Assembly: GCA_902605605.1 (NCBI GenBank)
Contig: CACLDI010000001.1
Coordinates: 1-64,000, forward strand
Length of the DNA: 64,000 nt
Origin: an uncultured Pelagibacteraceae bacterium
GTDB lineage: Bacteria > Pseudomonadota > Alphaproteobacteria > Pelagibacterales > Pelagibacteraceae
Direction: 5' to 3'
In this document: piece after piece, positions 1 to 8,349 of the stretch
Position numbering within the stretch: position 1 is the stretch's first letter
Layout of the letters: every line of letters begins with the position of its first letter
Notes under the pieces: generated by a model
The model's database searches: none
What the model saw: only the letters and a program-made list of their open reading frames with translations
Told to the model about the DNA's origin: nothing
Program-made: the position numbers and the translations under genes

Positions 1-18
1 AGTTAATACATTATATAT

Positions 19-38
19 TAGTAAATATTTATTTACTA
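19..38 (-). terminator. AT-only inverted repeat after the EamA gene
   Basis: Positions 19-27 and 30-38 form a perfect 9-bp inverted repeat with a 2-base centre, directly past the stop codon of the minus-strand transporter gene. It contains a single G:C pair and is not followed by a clean U-tract, so termination is only a guess. AT-rich palindromes also arise by chance in such DNA. Confidence 0.25.
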
Positions 39-890
39 TTAACTAGAACGAGTAAGCAAATATTCTCTTCTAGAAATATAAAGCCCGCTAAGAACGATAA
101 TAAACAAACCTAAATAAGTCCAATTATCAGGCAATTCATGGAAAAAATAGTAACTAATAAGTATATTTGTAATTATCTCTGTGTAGCCCAAAGGAGCTAA
201 TTTAGAAGCATCAGCATATTTGAGGGATAATATGAGAAAAAGATGCGCTACAGAGGCTATAAGGCCGATTAAAGCCATTAAAATCCATTGATTTGAAGTG
301 GGATTAACCCAAACAGAGGGCATAAATAGACTTATTATAATAGTTCCTATCAAACCTGATAATAAAAGTGTTAAAAGAGGATTATCAGAGGTGCTCAATT
401 TCCTTGTAATTATCAGATAAAACCCGTAGCAAATTCCATTACCTAATGCGGCCATGGTTGCTAAATTAAGCTCAATAAAGCCAGGTCTTATTACAATTAA
501 TGTTCCGATAAATCCTAAAGACACAGCGGTCCACCTTTTCACCCCTACTTTCTCATTTAAAAAAAATGGAGATAAGGCTGTAACACAAATTGGAGCAACA
601 AAAGCTAAGGTTAAAGCTTTTGGAAGAGAAATTTCTGAAATTGCATAAAAGAATAAATAAGTAGAAAAAACAAAAATTAATCCTCTGATTAATTGAAGTG
701 CTGGTTTTTTTGTCCAAACTAAGGAGTGCCTATAAAAAACAAGCATTAAAGATAATGTAAAAACTACAGTAAAAAAATATCTAGCCCATGTAATTTGAAG
801 AACATCCATCGATGAACTTAAATATTTAGCAAAAGCATCCATTACTGGAACAATCATCCATGCAGATGCATTTAAAATTATTGCCTTCAT
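39..890 (-). CDS. EamA/DMT-family transporter
   Basis: This 283-residue protein is almost entirely hydrophobic, with about ten membrane segments in two repeated halves (roughly residues 5-135 and 145-275), as in the drug/metabolite transporter superfamily. Family members export or import small metabolites such as amino acids or nucleosides; the substrate cannot be read from the sequence. The length is normal for the family and the start gives a complete first membrane segment. It lies last in a minus-strand run after the broken AEC transporter gene, 16 bases away, so it may be co-transcribed with the argC-hom group. The family call is firm and the substrate unknown. Confidence 0.85.
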   Translation of the reverse strand: MKAIILNASAWMIVPVMDAFAKYLSSSMDVLQITWARYFFTVVFTLSLMLVFYRHSLVWTKKPALQLIRGLIFVFSTYLFFYAISEISLPKALTLAFVAPICVTALSPFFLNEKVGVKRWTAVSLGFIGTLIVIRPGFIELNLATMAALGNGICYGFYLIITRKLSTSDNPLLTLLLSGLIGTIIISLFMPSVWVNPTSNQWILMALIGLIASVAHLFLILSLKYADASKLAPLGYTEIITNILISYYFFHELPDNWTYLGLFIIVLSGLYISRREYLLTRSS

Positions 891-906
891 AAAAGAAAGA
901 TATCGT

Positions 907-1808
907 TTAATAGAAGTACTTTAAAGCAAAGAATACAACAATTGGTAACGTTATAAATGACATAATTGTTGAAACTACAATCATACTTGCAATACTATCA
1001 ACAATTTTTTTAGGTGAATACATTGAACCAATTAAATATGTCAAAACTGCACTTGGCATAGCACATTGAATTAAAAAAACACCTGCTGCAAAACCAGATA
1101 GATTAAACATTTTTATAATACCTAATCCAATTAATGGCCCAATAAAAACTCTACATATTGAAGAAATAAATGCAGATTTAAATGAAAAAACTTTTAATCT
1201 CGTAAGAGCTATACCTAAAGACATTAATATTAAAAATATTGCTGTATAAGCAGTAATCATAGTTGTATTAACTAAAAAAAACAGGGGTTTCAATTTCATA
1301 ATATATAAAGATAATTGAAATTATTATTGCATAGACAGGTGGGCTTTGAAGTAAAAGCTTTAAACTAAATTTTTTACTGGCCAAAAAAACATTTATTGTA
1401 AAATGAAAAAATATAACTAACGAAGAAATAGTCGCTGCGATACCTAAGCCTAAATTACCATAAGCAAATAAACAAATCGGCAATCCCATATTACCAACGT
1501 TGGGTAAAACAAATGGAGGAAGTTCTCTTATTATTTCTTTTTTTAAAAAAAACTAAAAAGATTACACCTACTAAAGCAAAAGCAAATATTGCAATTAAAG
1601 AATACCAAAAATACTCAATAAACATTGAGAATGTGACACCAGTGGTAGTGATAGCGTAAAAAACCATTGCAGGGCTTCCAATATTAGCAGCAAAATTTGT
1701 GATGAAAGAAGTATCTAATTTAGGGTTTTTTTTACCAATAAAGTAACCAATACCCACCATAAAAAAAACAGGAAATAAAACTTCAAAAAGTTTTAAATAA
1801 ATATCCAT
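907..1808 (-). pseudogene. AEC-family transporter, interrupted by two +1 frameshifts
   Basis: Three reading frames (1491-1808, then about 1300-1489, then 907-1299) together encode one auxin-efflux-carrier-type permease with about ten membrane segments. Reading across the first break restores the phrase LPPFVLPNVGNMGLP, and across the second ETPVFFLVNTTM. The breaks sit in the T7/A8 run at 1538-1552 and the A8 run at 1274-1281. Each needs removal of one base, giving a normal 299-residue protein. The family moves carboxylates or other small organic anions. The gene may be intact in the organism and broken only by homopolymer miscalls, or it may be a recent pseudogene. It overlaps the hom stop by one base. 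Confidence 0.75.
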
Positions 1809-3101
1809 TAACCAAGCACTCTAATAAGTGTTGGTGTTTTTAAAATATTTTTATTTTTTTTAAATATAGATAAACAATTCTTGGAATTTATCTCAGAAGT
1901 TTTGTGTGTTATGATTACTATTGTAGCTTTATTTGTTTTTTTATCAGGTGTTTGGATAAGTCTTTTTACAGATATTTTATACTTGGCTAAACGATTAGTA
2001 ATTTGAGATAAAACTCCAGGTCGATCTCTCACTTCAAACCTTAAATATAGTGAATTTGTATAATTGTTTATATTATAAGATTTTAGAGCTTTTAATTGCA
2101 CAAAAGGAATTCCAAAAGGTTTTTTAATATTGCCTCTAAGTATGGACAATAAGTCAGAAAGTAAAGAAGATGAAGTAGGACCAGGACCTGCACCTTCACC
2201 TTGTAGGATGCTTTCACCAACTGGCTTACCTTCTAAAATTACTGCATTCATTACGCCATTAACATTACCAATATAGGATTTTTTATTAACTAAACATGGG
2301 TGAACAGTTTCAAAAAGTTGATTATTTTTTAATTCAGTTATTCCAAGAAGTTTTATTCTAAAATCTAATTGATTAGAGATTTTTATATCTTTTAATTCAA
2401 TCTTTTCTATACCTTCCATTAAACATTTATGGTGAGAAATTTTACTATTAAAAGCAAGTGCAGATAAAATTCTTACCTTTGCAAAAGCATCAAAACCATT
2501 TAAATCTAATTTAGGATTGCCTGGTTCAGCATAGCCAAGTTTTTGTGCTTTAATAAGAACATCATTAAATTTTTGATTAGAATTTTCCATTTCAGATAAG
2601 ATATAATTTGAAGTTCCATTTAATATTCCATAAATTTTTGAGATCTTGTTTGTTGCTAATCCCTCCTTAATTGATCTTAAGATTGGGATACCCCCTGCTA
2701 CAGAAGCTTCAAACTCCAAGTTAACATTATTTTTTTCAGCTAATTTTGCTAAATAATTTCCATGTTTAGAAATTAATGCTTTATTTGGTGTAATAACGTG
2801 AACTTTACTTTTCAAAGATTTCTCTACAATCTTTTTAGATATACCGTCAGATAATCCTATTGCCTCGAATAAAATATCAACTTTATGTTTTTTAATTATA
2901 TCAAGAGGATTGGTATAAAAAAATTCTCTTATTAATTTTAAATTTTCTTTTTTTTTTAATATTTTTTGCTGATATCGCAACTACATTAATTTTAGTTCCT
3001 GTTTTTATTTCAATAGCTTTTTTTTTGTGATTTAACTGATTAAGCAAATAAATACCAACTTGTCCTAAACCAACTACAGCAATATTATATATTTTTTTCA
3101 T
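1808..3101 (-). pseudogene. hom: Homoserine dehydrogenase, interrupted by one +1 frameshift
   Basis: Homoserine dehydrogenase reduces aspartate semialdehyde to homoserine, the branch point to threonine and methionine. The first frame (about 2950-3101) carries the NAD(P)-binding motif GLGQVG at residues 11-16. The second (1808 to about 2950) carries the catalytic core, including ASVAGGIP, NGTSNYIL and the YAEPGNPKLD region, and a C-terminal ACT domain (RFEVRDRPGVLSQI) likely to sense an amino acid. They join at the A10 run 2948-2957 if one base is removed, giving a normal 430 residues. The frame break is probably a sequencing error because this is an essential biosynthetic enzyme. The start overlaps the upstream lipoprotein stop by 4 bases. 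Confidence 0.85.
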
Positions 3102-3325
3102 TTACTAATATCAGGATAATTACTTTTTTTCGTATAGTCTTCTATATATATTTTATACTCTTCCAAAGTCATTGTGGTTATATCTTTTGATTTTTTTAAT
3201 ATTTTTGAAAGTTTTTTTTGCTCGTCATTCTTCTGAATAGAGTCTTCAGTCCAATATTGAGAATCTTTGTTTAAAGAACAATTATTAATTAGTAATATTA
3301 TAAATAAACTTAATATTAATCTCAT
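3098..3325 (-). CDS. Small putative lipoprotein
   Basis: This 75-residue protein starts with a hydrophobic stretch (residues 2-14) ending at Cys16, which resembles a lipoprotein signal with the cleavage box INNC. The rest is charged and hydrophilic, with no recognised domain. I do not recognise a function. It is translationally coupled on both sides by 4-base overlaps, to argC upstream and hom downstream, so it is expressed with amino acid biosynthesis genes without an obvious link to them. Asn before the Cys is unusual for a lipobox, so a simple membrane anchor is the alternative. Confidence 0.65.
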   Translation of the reverse strand: MRLILSLFIILLINNCSLNKDSQYWTEDSIQKNDEQKKLSKILKKSKDITTMTLEEYKIYIEDYTKKSNYPDISK

Positions 3326-4344
3326 GTTAATCCAGTTGTTTCAGGATAATTAAATCTATTATTTAGACTTTGCACTGCTTGACCTGCTCCACCTTTTATT
3401 AAGTTATCTATAGCCGACAGTATAATAATTTTATTATTAAATTTTGATTTACAGACTGAAATTAGACAATTGTTAGTATTAATAACATCATTTGTACCTA
3501 TGAGAGTATTTGATTTGGAAATCTTCACAAATTTTTCTTTTTTATAGAATTTTGATAATAGACTTATTATTTTTGATTGATTTACATTTTTATTTAAATC
3601 TAAATAAATTGTACTTAAAATACCTCTAAACATTGGAGATAAATGAGGTGTAAAACTTATCTCAATTTTTTTCTTGGTAAACTTTTTTAACATATGATCA
3701 ATTTCTGAATTATGTCGATGACTTCCAACACCATATGCACTTAAGGATTCATATAAATTTTTATTTTTGTATTTTTTATGGACACCTCTTCCAGCACCAG
3801 AATAACCAGATTTAGAATCTATTATTACGTTTTTGACGTTGACAAGATTTTTTTTAAATAAAGGTATTAGTGGCAAAAGTATAGATGTTGGATAACAGCC
3901 AGGACTTGAAATAATATTATACTTTTTAAGTTCTTTTCTATTAATTTCAGGAAGTGAATAAATACTTTTTGTTATAAGTTTAACTGCTCGATGATTTTGC
4001 TTATACCATTTTTTATATTCTGAAGCCTTTTCAAGTCTAAAATCTGCAGCTAAATCAATTAAAATATTTTTTTTATTTAAATATTTAGATATATCTTGAG
4101 CTTCTCCATTTGGTAGAGCTGTAAAAATTATATCAACATCATTTAATAAATTTTTATTAAATTTTTTTATTTTAGGTAATTTATATTTTGATAATGACTT
4201 CTCATAAGAAGAAATGCTCTTTCCTACTGAAGTAGCACCACATAGATATTTTATATTTATATATTTGTGCTTAACTAATATCTTAATTAATTGAGTACCA
4301 ATATATCCAGTTGATCCAGCGACTAACGCATTAAGCTTAGGCAT
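3322..4344 (-). CDS. argC: N-acetyl-gamma-glutamyl-phosphate reductase
   Basis: ArgC performs the NADPH-dependent reduction of N-acetylglutamyl phosphate to the semialdehyde, third step of arginine synthesis in the cytoplasm. The 340-residue protein has the N-terminal nucleotide-binding motif GSTGYIG (residues 10-16) and the catalytic cysteine in SSPGCYPTS (Cys150). The C-terminal region with HLSPMFRGILST is also typical. Length is normal. It lies 33 bases after rpsI, as in many alphaproteobacteria where rplM-rpsI-argC are linked, so it is likely read from the rplM promoter. The assignment is secure. Confidence 0.95.
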   Translation of the reverse strand: MPKLNALVAGSTGYIGTQLIKILVKHKYINIKYLCGATSVGKSISSYEKSLSKYKLPKIKKFNKNLLNDVDIIFTALPNGEAQDISKYLNKKNILIDLAADFRLEKASEYKKWYKQNHRAVKLITKSIYSLPEINRKELKKYNIISSPGCYPTSILLPLIPLFKKNLVNVKNVIIDSKSGYSGAGRGVHKKYKNKNLYESLSAYGVGSHRHNSEIDHMLKKFTKKKIEISFTPHLSPMFRGILSTIYLDLNKNVNQSKIISLLSKFYKKEKFVKISKSNTLIGTNDVINTNNCLISVCKSKFNNKIIILSAIDNLIKGGAGQAVQSLNNRFNYPETTGLT

Positions 4345-4377
4345 TTTATATTATAACAGTTAAATATTAAAAAAAAA

Positions 4378-4815
4378 TTATCTTTTAGAGAATTGAAAGC
4401 TTCTTCTAGCTTTTCTTCTACCAGGTTTTTTCCTCTCAACTGCTCGAGAGTCTCTAGTGGTAAGTTTTTCTGTTTTTAATGTACCTTTTAAATTTTCATC
4501 AAATAAAACTAATGCTTTGGATATACCATGAACCATTGCACCAGCTTGACCAGTCGGTCCACCACCTTTCACGCTACATCTAACATCGTAATCTGTAGAC
4601 TGATTTATAATCTCAAAAGGTCTTGTAATTTGCATTTTATGAGTTTCGTCTGCAAAATAATCACTAAATAATTTACCATTTACATATATTTTACCAGATC
4701 CTTTTTTCAACCAAACTTTCGCAATAGAAGTTTTTCTTCTACCAGTTGCATATTTACTATCTTTAAAATCTAATTTAAGTTTAGTGGATTTTGAAGAAGT
4801 TTGAATATTTTCCAT
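4378..4815 (-). CDS. rpsI: 30S ribosomal protein S9
   Basis: S9 sits in the head of the small ribosomal subunit, and its C-terminal tail reaches the P-site tRNA. The sequence shows the S9 core from residue 22 (YATGRRKTSIAKVWL), the GGGPTGQAGA motif, and the basic tail ending in SFQFSKR. At 145 residues it has an N-terminal extension of about 15 residues before the core; the ATG at 4815 leaves one base between it and the rplM stop. An internal start is not evident. It pairs with rplM as in nearly all bacteria. Confidence 0.96.
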   Translation of the reverse strand: MENIQTSSKSTKLKLDFKDSKYATGRRKTSIAKVWLKKGSGKIYVNGKLFSDYFADETHKMQITRPFEIINQSTDYDVRCSVKGGGPTGQAGAMVHGISKALVLFDENLKGTLKTEKLTTRDSRAVERKKPGRRKARRSFQFSKR

Positions 4816-4816
4816 A

Positions 4817-5275
4817 TTAGTTTCTAGCTAAATTTTTACTGTTCAATTTATTTAATTCAATGATTGTAGGATTTTGTGCAGAATGAGGGTGATCATTGCC
4901 TGCATAAATTTTTAATTTAGTTAATTGTTTTCGACCCAAGACACCTCCAGGCAACATTCTTTTAACTGCAAGTTTTAAAGTTTCACCTGGTTTTTTATCA
5001 TGTAATTTTTCAGGTGTAGCAATCTTAATTCCACCAGGGTGACCTGTATGTCTGTAATACTTCTTGTCTTGAAACTTTTTTCCTGTGAATTTTACTTGTT
5101 CAATATTTTTAACAACAACAAAATCACCATCATCCATATGTGGAGTATATGTAGTTTTATTTTTTCCTCTTATAATATTTGAAACGACTGTTGCCAATCT
5201 ACCAACAACTGCATTAGTTGCATCAATTTCATACCAAGATGATGTTATTTGGTCTTTTTTAAGGAATTTCGTCAT
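4817..5275 (-). CDS. rplM: 50S ribosomal protein L13
   Basis: L13 is an early assembly protein of the large subunit. The 152-residue sequence shows the family signatures WYEIDATNAVVGRLA near residue 15, the YRHTGHPGG segment, and the VKRMLPGGVLGRKQL motif in the C-terminal half. Length is normal. It is the first gene of the minus-strand rplM-rpsI-argC run, and a good sigma70-like promoter lies immediately upstream (5286-5313). The divergent metY riboswitch leader shares this spacer. Confidence 0.96.
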   Translation of the reverse strand: MTKFLKKDQITSSWYEIDATNAVVGRLATVVSNIIRGKNKTTYTPHMDDGDFVVVKNIEQVKFTGKKFQDKKYYRHTGHPGGIKIATPEKLHDKKPGETLKLAVKRMLPGGVLGRKQLTKLKIYAGNDHPHSAQNPTIIELNKLNSKNLARN

Positions 5276-5285
5276 TGTGCGTGGA

Positions 5286-5313
5286 TTAATACTATTATTA
5301 AAATCAATGTCAA
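5286..5313 (-). promoter_or_regulatory. Candidate sigma70 promoter of rplM-rpsI-argC
   Basis: On the minus strand TTGACA (5313-5308) and TATTAA (5291-5286) are separated by 16 bases. This is a near-consensus pair just before the rplM start at 5275. The predicted transcript would begin about 4 bases before the ATG, which would make the message nearly leaderless. The match is by eye only. Confidence 0.5.
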
Positions 5314-5356
5314 TTTTATATTTACCTTGAAAATAGGTATTAATTTGATAAAAAGA

Positions 5357-5403
5357 TAAAGCCGATTTGATCCTATTGCGGGCTTTAAACTGCTAAAGAG
5401 GAA
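5357..5403 (+). ncRNA. SAM-II riboswitch aptamer (first of a tandem pair)
   Basis: The segment fits the SAM-II pseudoknot. P1 pairs AAAGCC (5358-5363) with GGCTTT (5381-5386). The loop holds GATTTGATCCTATTGC, close to the known core. A second helix pairs TCCT (5371-5374) with AGGA (5399-5402) inside the conserved GCTAAAGAGG stretch. SAM-II represses methionine and sulfur genes when S-adenosylmethionine is plentiful. A competing pairing of GCCGAT (5361-5366) with ATCGGC (5417-5422) would break P1 and may be the unbound form. No U-tract terminator is visible after it. Confidence 0.8.
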
Positions 5404-5420
5404 TTTTCATAAAATTATCG

Positions 5421-5478
5421 GCAGGCATTTGAACTATATTGTGCGCCTTACATTAAGTTAAAGCACTAAAAAAGGAGT
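5421..5478 (+). ncRNA. SAM-V riboswitch aptamer covering the metY ribosome binding site
   Basis: A compact pseudoknot can form: GTGC (5441-5444) pairs with GCAC (5463-5466), and CCTT (5446-5449) pairs with AAGG (5472-5475), which is the Shine-Dalgarno sequence AAGGAG of metY. The SAM-II-like core TTAAAGCAC (5458-5466) is present. SAM-V is a class described from marine bacteria including Pelagibacter. When SAM binds, the ribosome site is hidden and MetY synthesis falls. The position, 8 bases before the ATG at 5484, fits translational control. Confidence 0.82.
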
Positions 5479-5483
5479 ATAAA

Positions 5484-6812
5484 ATGAGTACTAAAAGAAA
5501 CAATCCTGAGACTATTGCGGTCCATGGTGGTGATTACAGGAGTGATCCTGCAACTAATGCTGTTGCCGTACCTATATATAGAACTACATCCTATGAGTTT
5601 AATAGTACCGAGCATGCAGCTAATTTGTTTTCACTAAAAGAGTTTGGAAACATTTATACCAGAATAATGAATCCTACAAATGACGTATTAGAGAAAAGAG
5701 TTGCTGCTCTTGAAGGTGGTTTATCATGTGTAACTGTTTCATCTGGTCAAACAGCGTCATCTTTTGCTGTATTAAATGTGGCTCAAGCTGGTGATAATAT
5801 TGTGAGTTCTACTGACCTATATGGTGGTACTGTATCATTATTTAATAACACACTTAGCAAGCTTGGAATAGAGATTAGATATGCTGATCCAAGTGATCCT
5901 AAAAATTTTGAAAAACTAATTGATAAAAACACACGTGCCTTTTATGGTGAAACTCTACCTAATCCATATTTAAGAGTTTTTCCCATTAAAGAAGTTTCAG
6001 ATATTGGAAGAAGGTATAATATTCCTCTAATAATGGATAATACTGCCGCCCCAGTTATATGCAAGCCCATAGAACATGGAGCTGCTGTAGTTATTCATTC
6101 TTTAACAAAATATATTGGTGGACATGGAACAGCAATAGCCGGTAGCATTGTTGATAGTGGGAATTTTGATTGGACAGCTGATCCTAAAAGACAACCATTG
6201 TTTAATGAGCCAGATCCAAGTTATAATAATGTTATATGGGGAAAAGCGGTACCTGAAATGACGGGTGCTAATGTTCCTTTTGCTGTACGTGCAAGAGTTT
6301 GTTTATTGAGAGATCTAGGATCTGCATGTGCTCCCGATAATGCTTTTGCAATTATACAAGGTCTAGAGACCGTTGCTTTAAGGATGAAGCAGCACTGCGA
6401 AAATGCCCAAAAAACAGTTAATTTTTTAAAAAAACATAAAGAAGTAACTAAAGTAATTTACTCGACTGAACATGACAAACATATTTCAGATAGAGCTAAA
6501 CAATACTTAAAAGGTGGAAATGGACCAATGATTGGTATTGAACTAAAAGACGGGATCGAAGCTGGTAAGAAATTTATTGAGTCATTAAAAATGTTTTATC
6601 ACGTTGCAAATATTGGTGATGCAAGAAGTTTAGCCATTCATCCAGCTAGCACAACACACAGCCAATTAAATGATAAAGAACTTGCTGCTTCAGGTGTAAC
6701 TCAAAATTATGTTAGACTGTGTATAGGTATCGAGCATATAGATGATATTATTGAAGATTTAGATCAAGCTTTAAATAAATCCTCAAAAGGAAAGCTTAAA
6801 GCAGTTAGTTAG
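5484..6812 (+). CDS. metY: O-acetylhomoserine sulfhydrylase-type PLP enzyme
   Basis: The enzyme joins an activated homoserine with sulfide (or methanethiol) to form homocysteine (or methionine). It belongs to the Cys/Met-metabolism PLP family. Signatures include YTRIMNPTNDVLEKRVAALEG near residues 58-78, DNTAAP at 185-190, and the PLP-binding lysine Lys209 in HSLTKYIGGHG. Length 442 matches MetY rather than the shorter MetB or MetZ. Two SAM riboswitches precede it, and the strong AAGGAG site is part of the second, so control by SAM level is expected. Its 3' end overlaps convergent ctaA by 8 bases. O-acetyl versus O-succinyl substrate is not certain. Confidence 0.92.
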   Translation: MSTKRNNPETIAVHGGDYRSDPATNAVAVPIYRTTSYEFNSTEHAANLFSLKEFGNIYTRIMNPTNDVLEKRVAALEGGLSCVTVSSGQTASSFAVLNVAQAGDNIVSSTDLYGGTVSLFNNTLSKLGIEIRYADPSDPKNFEKLIDKNTRAFYGETLPNPYLRVFPIKEVSDIGRRYNIPLIMDNTAAPVICKPIEHGAAVVIHSLTKYIGGHGTAIAGSIVDSGNFDWTADPKRQPLFNEPDPSYNNVIWGKAVPEMTGANVPFAVRARVCLLRDLGSACAPDNAFAIIQGLETVALRMKQHCENAQKTVNFLKKHKEVTKVIYSTEHDKHISDRAKQYLKGGNGPMIGIELKDGIEAGKKFIESLKMFYHVANIGDARSLAIHPASTTHSQLNDKELAASGVTQNYVRLCIGIEHIDDIIEDLDQALNKSSKGKLKAVS

Positions 6813-7821
6813 TTTTAGTATTTATAAAGAAAAAATAAACAGAAAAGGTTACTAAAAAAATAGAACTGACTTGGTGTACAGCAGCAATATAAATTTGTGC
6901 ACCAAGTAAAATTGTAAAGATTCCTAAAATAATCTGAAAAATAATAAAAAATCCCAAAATATTAACTGATTTATATAATTTAGTTATTTTATTTATATAG
7001 ACTTTAAAAAGTATAAACACATAAAATAATCCAATTACATATGCAAGATTTCTATGAATAAACTGAACTAATGAAGGATCACTAAAAGCAGATAATTTAA
7101 ATAAATTTTCAAAATTATTATCATTTGGAAAATAAGTATTACCCATGAGTGGCCAAGAATTATAAATTTTTCCAGCATCCATTCCTGAAACAAATGCACC
7201 AACTACGATTTGTATTAAAATTAAAAGTAAAAATATAAATGGATAAATTGAATTAATTCCGTCTTCAACATAATTATAGTTTTTATATTTTAAGTAATTC
7301 CAAAAAATTAATGATAAAATCAAAAAAGCAATTAATAAATGAGCAGAAAGTCTAAAGTGACTAACATCCAACCTATCTACTAGACCACTACTGACCATAT
7401 ACCAACCAATAAAACCTTGGAAACAAATAAGAAAAAAAATAAAATATAAATCTAGGATTTTTGAGATTTTTAACTTGAAAGAGAAATATATGAGTGGAAT
7501 CAAATAGCATAATCCTATTATTCTTCCTAAAAATCTGTGAGCCCACTCCCACCAGAAAATTATTTTAAATTCTTGTAAGGTCATATTGAAATTCTGTAAT
7601 TTAAACTCAGGTATTTCTTTGTATAAATTAAAGTATAATAACCAATCTTTTTGGTTAAGGGGAGGAAGCAAACCAGAAAATAATTGCCATTGCGTTATTG
7701 AAAGACCAGAGTCAGTTAACCTAGTCAAACCACCAACGACGATCATAATTGAAATGATTATAAACATTGAAATTAACCAAAAAGATAATTGATTATTAAT
7801 TTTTACATTTACAGTATACAT
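6805..7821 (-). CDS. ctaA: Heme A synthase (COX15/CtaA)
   Basis: The enzyme oxidises the methyl group of heme O to make heme A for aa3-type cytochrome oxidase, in the inner membrane. The 338-residue protein has about eight membrane segments. Conserved heme-ligand and family histidines lie in EWAHRFLGRIIG, HFRLSAHL, FIHRNLAYVIG and AAVHQVSS. The early GGLTRLTDSGLSITQW motif is a family hallmark. It stands alone here, converging on metY. The gene implies a heme A-containing terminal oxidase elsewhere in the genome. Confidence 0.95.
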   Translation of the reverse strand: MYTVNVKINNQLSFWLISMFIIISIMIVVGGLTRLTDSGLSITQWQLFSGLLPPLNQKDWLLYFNLYKEIPEFKLQNFNMTLQEFKIIFWWEWAHRFLGRIIGLCYLIPLIYFSFKLKISKILDLYFIFFLICFQGFIGWYMVSSGLVDRLDVSHFRLSAHLLIAFLILSLIFWNYLKYKNYNYVEDGINSIYPFIFLLLILIQIVVGAFVSGMDAGKIYNSWPLMGNTYFPNDNNFENLFKLSAFSDPSLVQFIHRNLAYVIGLFYVFILFKVYINKITKLYKSVNILGFFIIFQIILGIFTILLGAQIYIAAVHQVSSIFLVTFSVYFFFINTKTN

Positions 7822-7864
7822 AAGCGCTTAAATATAATATTTTTTTAATAATCCAAATATATAA

Positions 7865-8156
7865 ATGTCGCCTTTAAAAAAGAAAAAAATTAAGTAAAAT
7901 TAGAATTGAATTAGATAAACTTGATAATTCTCTTATCAAAATAATAAAAAAAAGAACAAATCTTGTAAAAAAAGTTCTGGAGCTAAAAGATAAAAAAAAC
8001 CAAATTATTGATCAAAAAAGAATAAATATTATTTTAAGAAATATAAAAAAAAAATCAGTTAAAAATAAAATAGACCCAAAAATAACAAAAAGAATATGGA
8101 AGAATATGATATGGGCTTATATTGATTACGAAAAAAGAAACTTTAAGAAAAAATAG
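7865..8156 (+). pseudogene. Chorismate mutase (AroQ type), interrupted by one +1 frameshift
   Basis: From about 7890 the plus strand encodes LSKIRIELDKLDNSLIKII and continues through RTNLVKKVLELK to a TAG at 8154-8156, a typical AroQ-fold chorismate mutase. The ATG at 7865 starts MSPLKKKK in the frame one base off. Removing one A from the A7 run at 7883-7889 joins them into a normal 96-residue protein. The enzyme converts chorismate to prephenate for phenylalanine and tyrosine. Without the correction there is no good start in the second frame, so a plain gene finder misses it. It fills an otherwise empty 335-base gap and abuts convergent rpmG. The shift is probably a base-calling error. Confidence 0.72.
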
Positions 8157-8348
8157 TTATTTACTGTGTGGCGGTAACTTTTTTTCCACAAACATTTCAT
8201 GTTTTCTTGTATCAGGATTATATTTTTTAGCTGAAAGTTTTACTTTAGCTTTTTCTCCACCAGCAGGTTTTTTTACATAATAAAAGAATGAACTATCAGG
8301 CTTAGCTTCAGGTACTAATCTTACTTTAACATGAGTTTTTTTTGCCAT
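8157..8348 (-). CDS. rpmG: 50S ribosomal protein L33
   Basis: This small basic protein of the large subunit has the L33 features VKVRLVPEA, FFYYVKKPAG and KYNPDTRKHEMFVEKKLPPHSK. At 63 residues it is slightly longer than the usual 55. It lacks the paired cysteines of the zinc-binding form, as is common in proteobacteria. It is separated from the upstream MerR gene by one base, so it is probably the last gene of the rpmF-plsX-ihfA run. Confidence 0.88.
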   Translation of the reverse strand: MAKKTHVKVRLVPEAKPDSSFFYYVKKPAGGEKAKVKLSAKKYNPDTRKHEMFVEKKLPPHSK

Positions 8349-8349
8349 A

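Noticed and set aside
907-1808. Three separate small membrane proteins instead of one broken transporter
   Set aside because: The pieces join exactly at homopolymer runs into one AEC-family protein of normal length, with conserved residues spanning both joins.
5402-5416. AATTTT-CAT-AAAATT hairpin as a SAM-II terminator
   Set aside because: The stem is only A:T pairs and is followed by ATCGGC rather than a U-tract, so it does not look like an intrinsic terminator.
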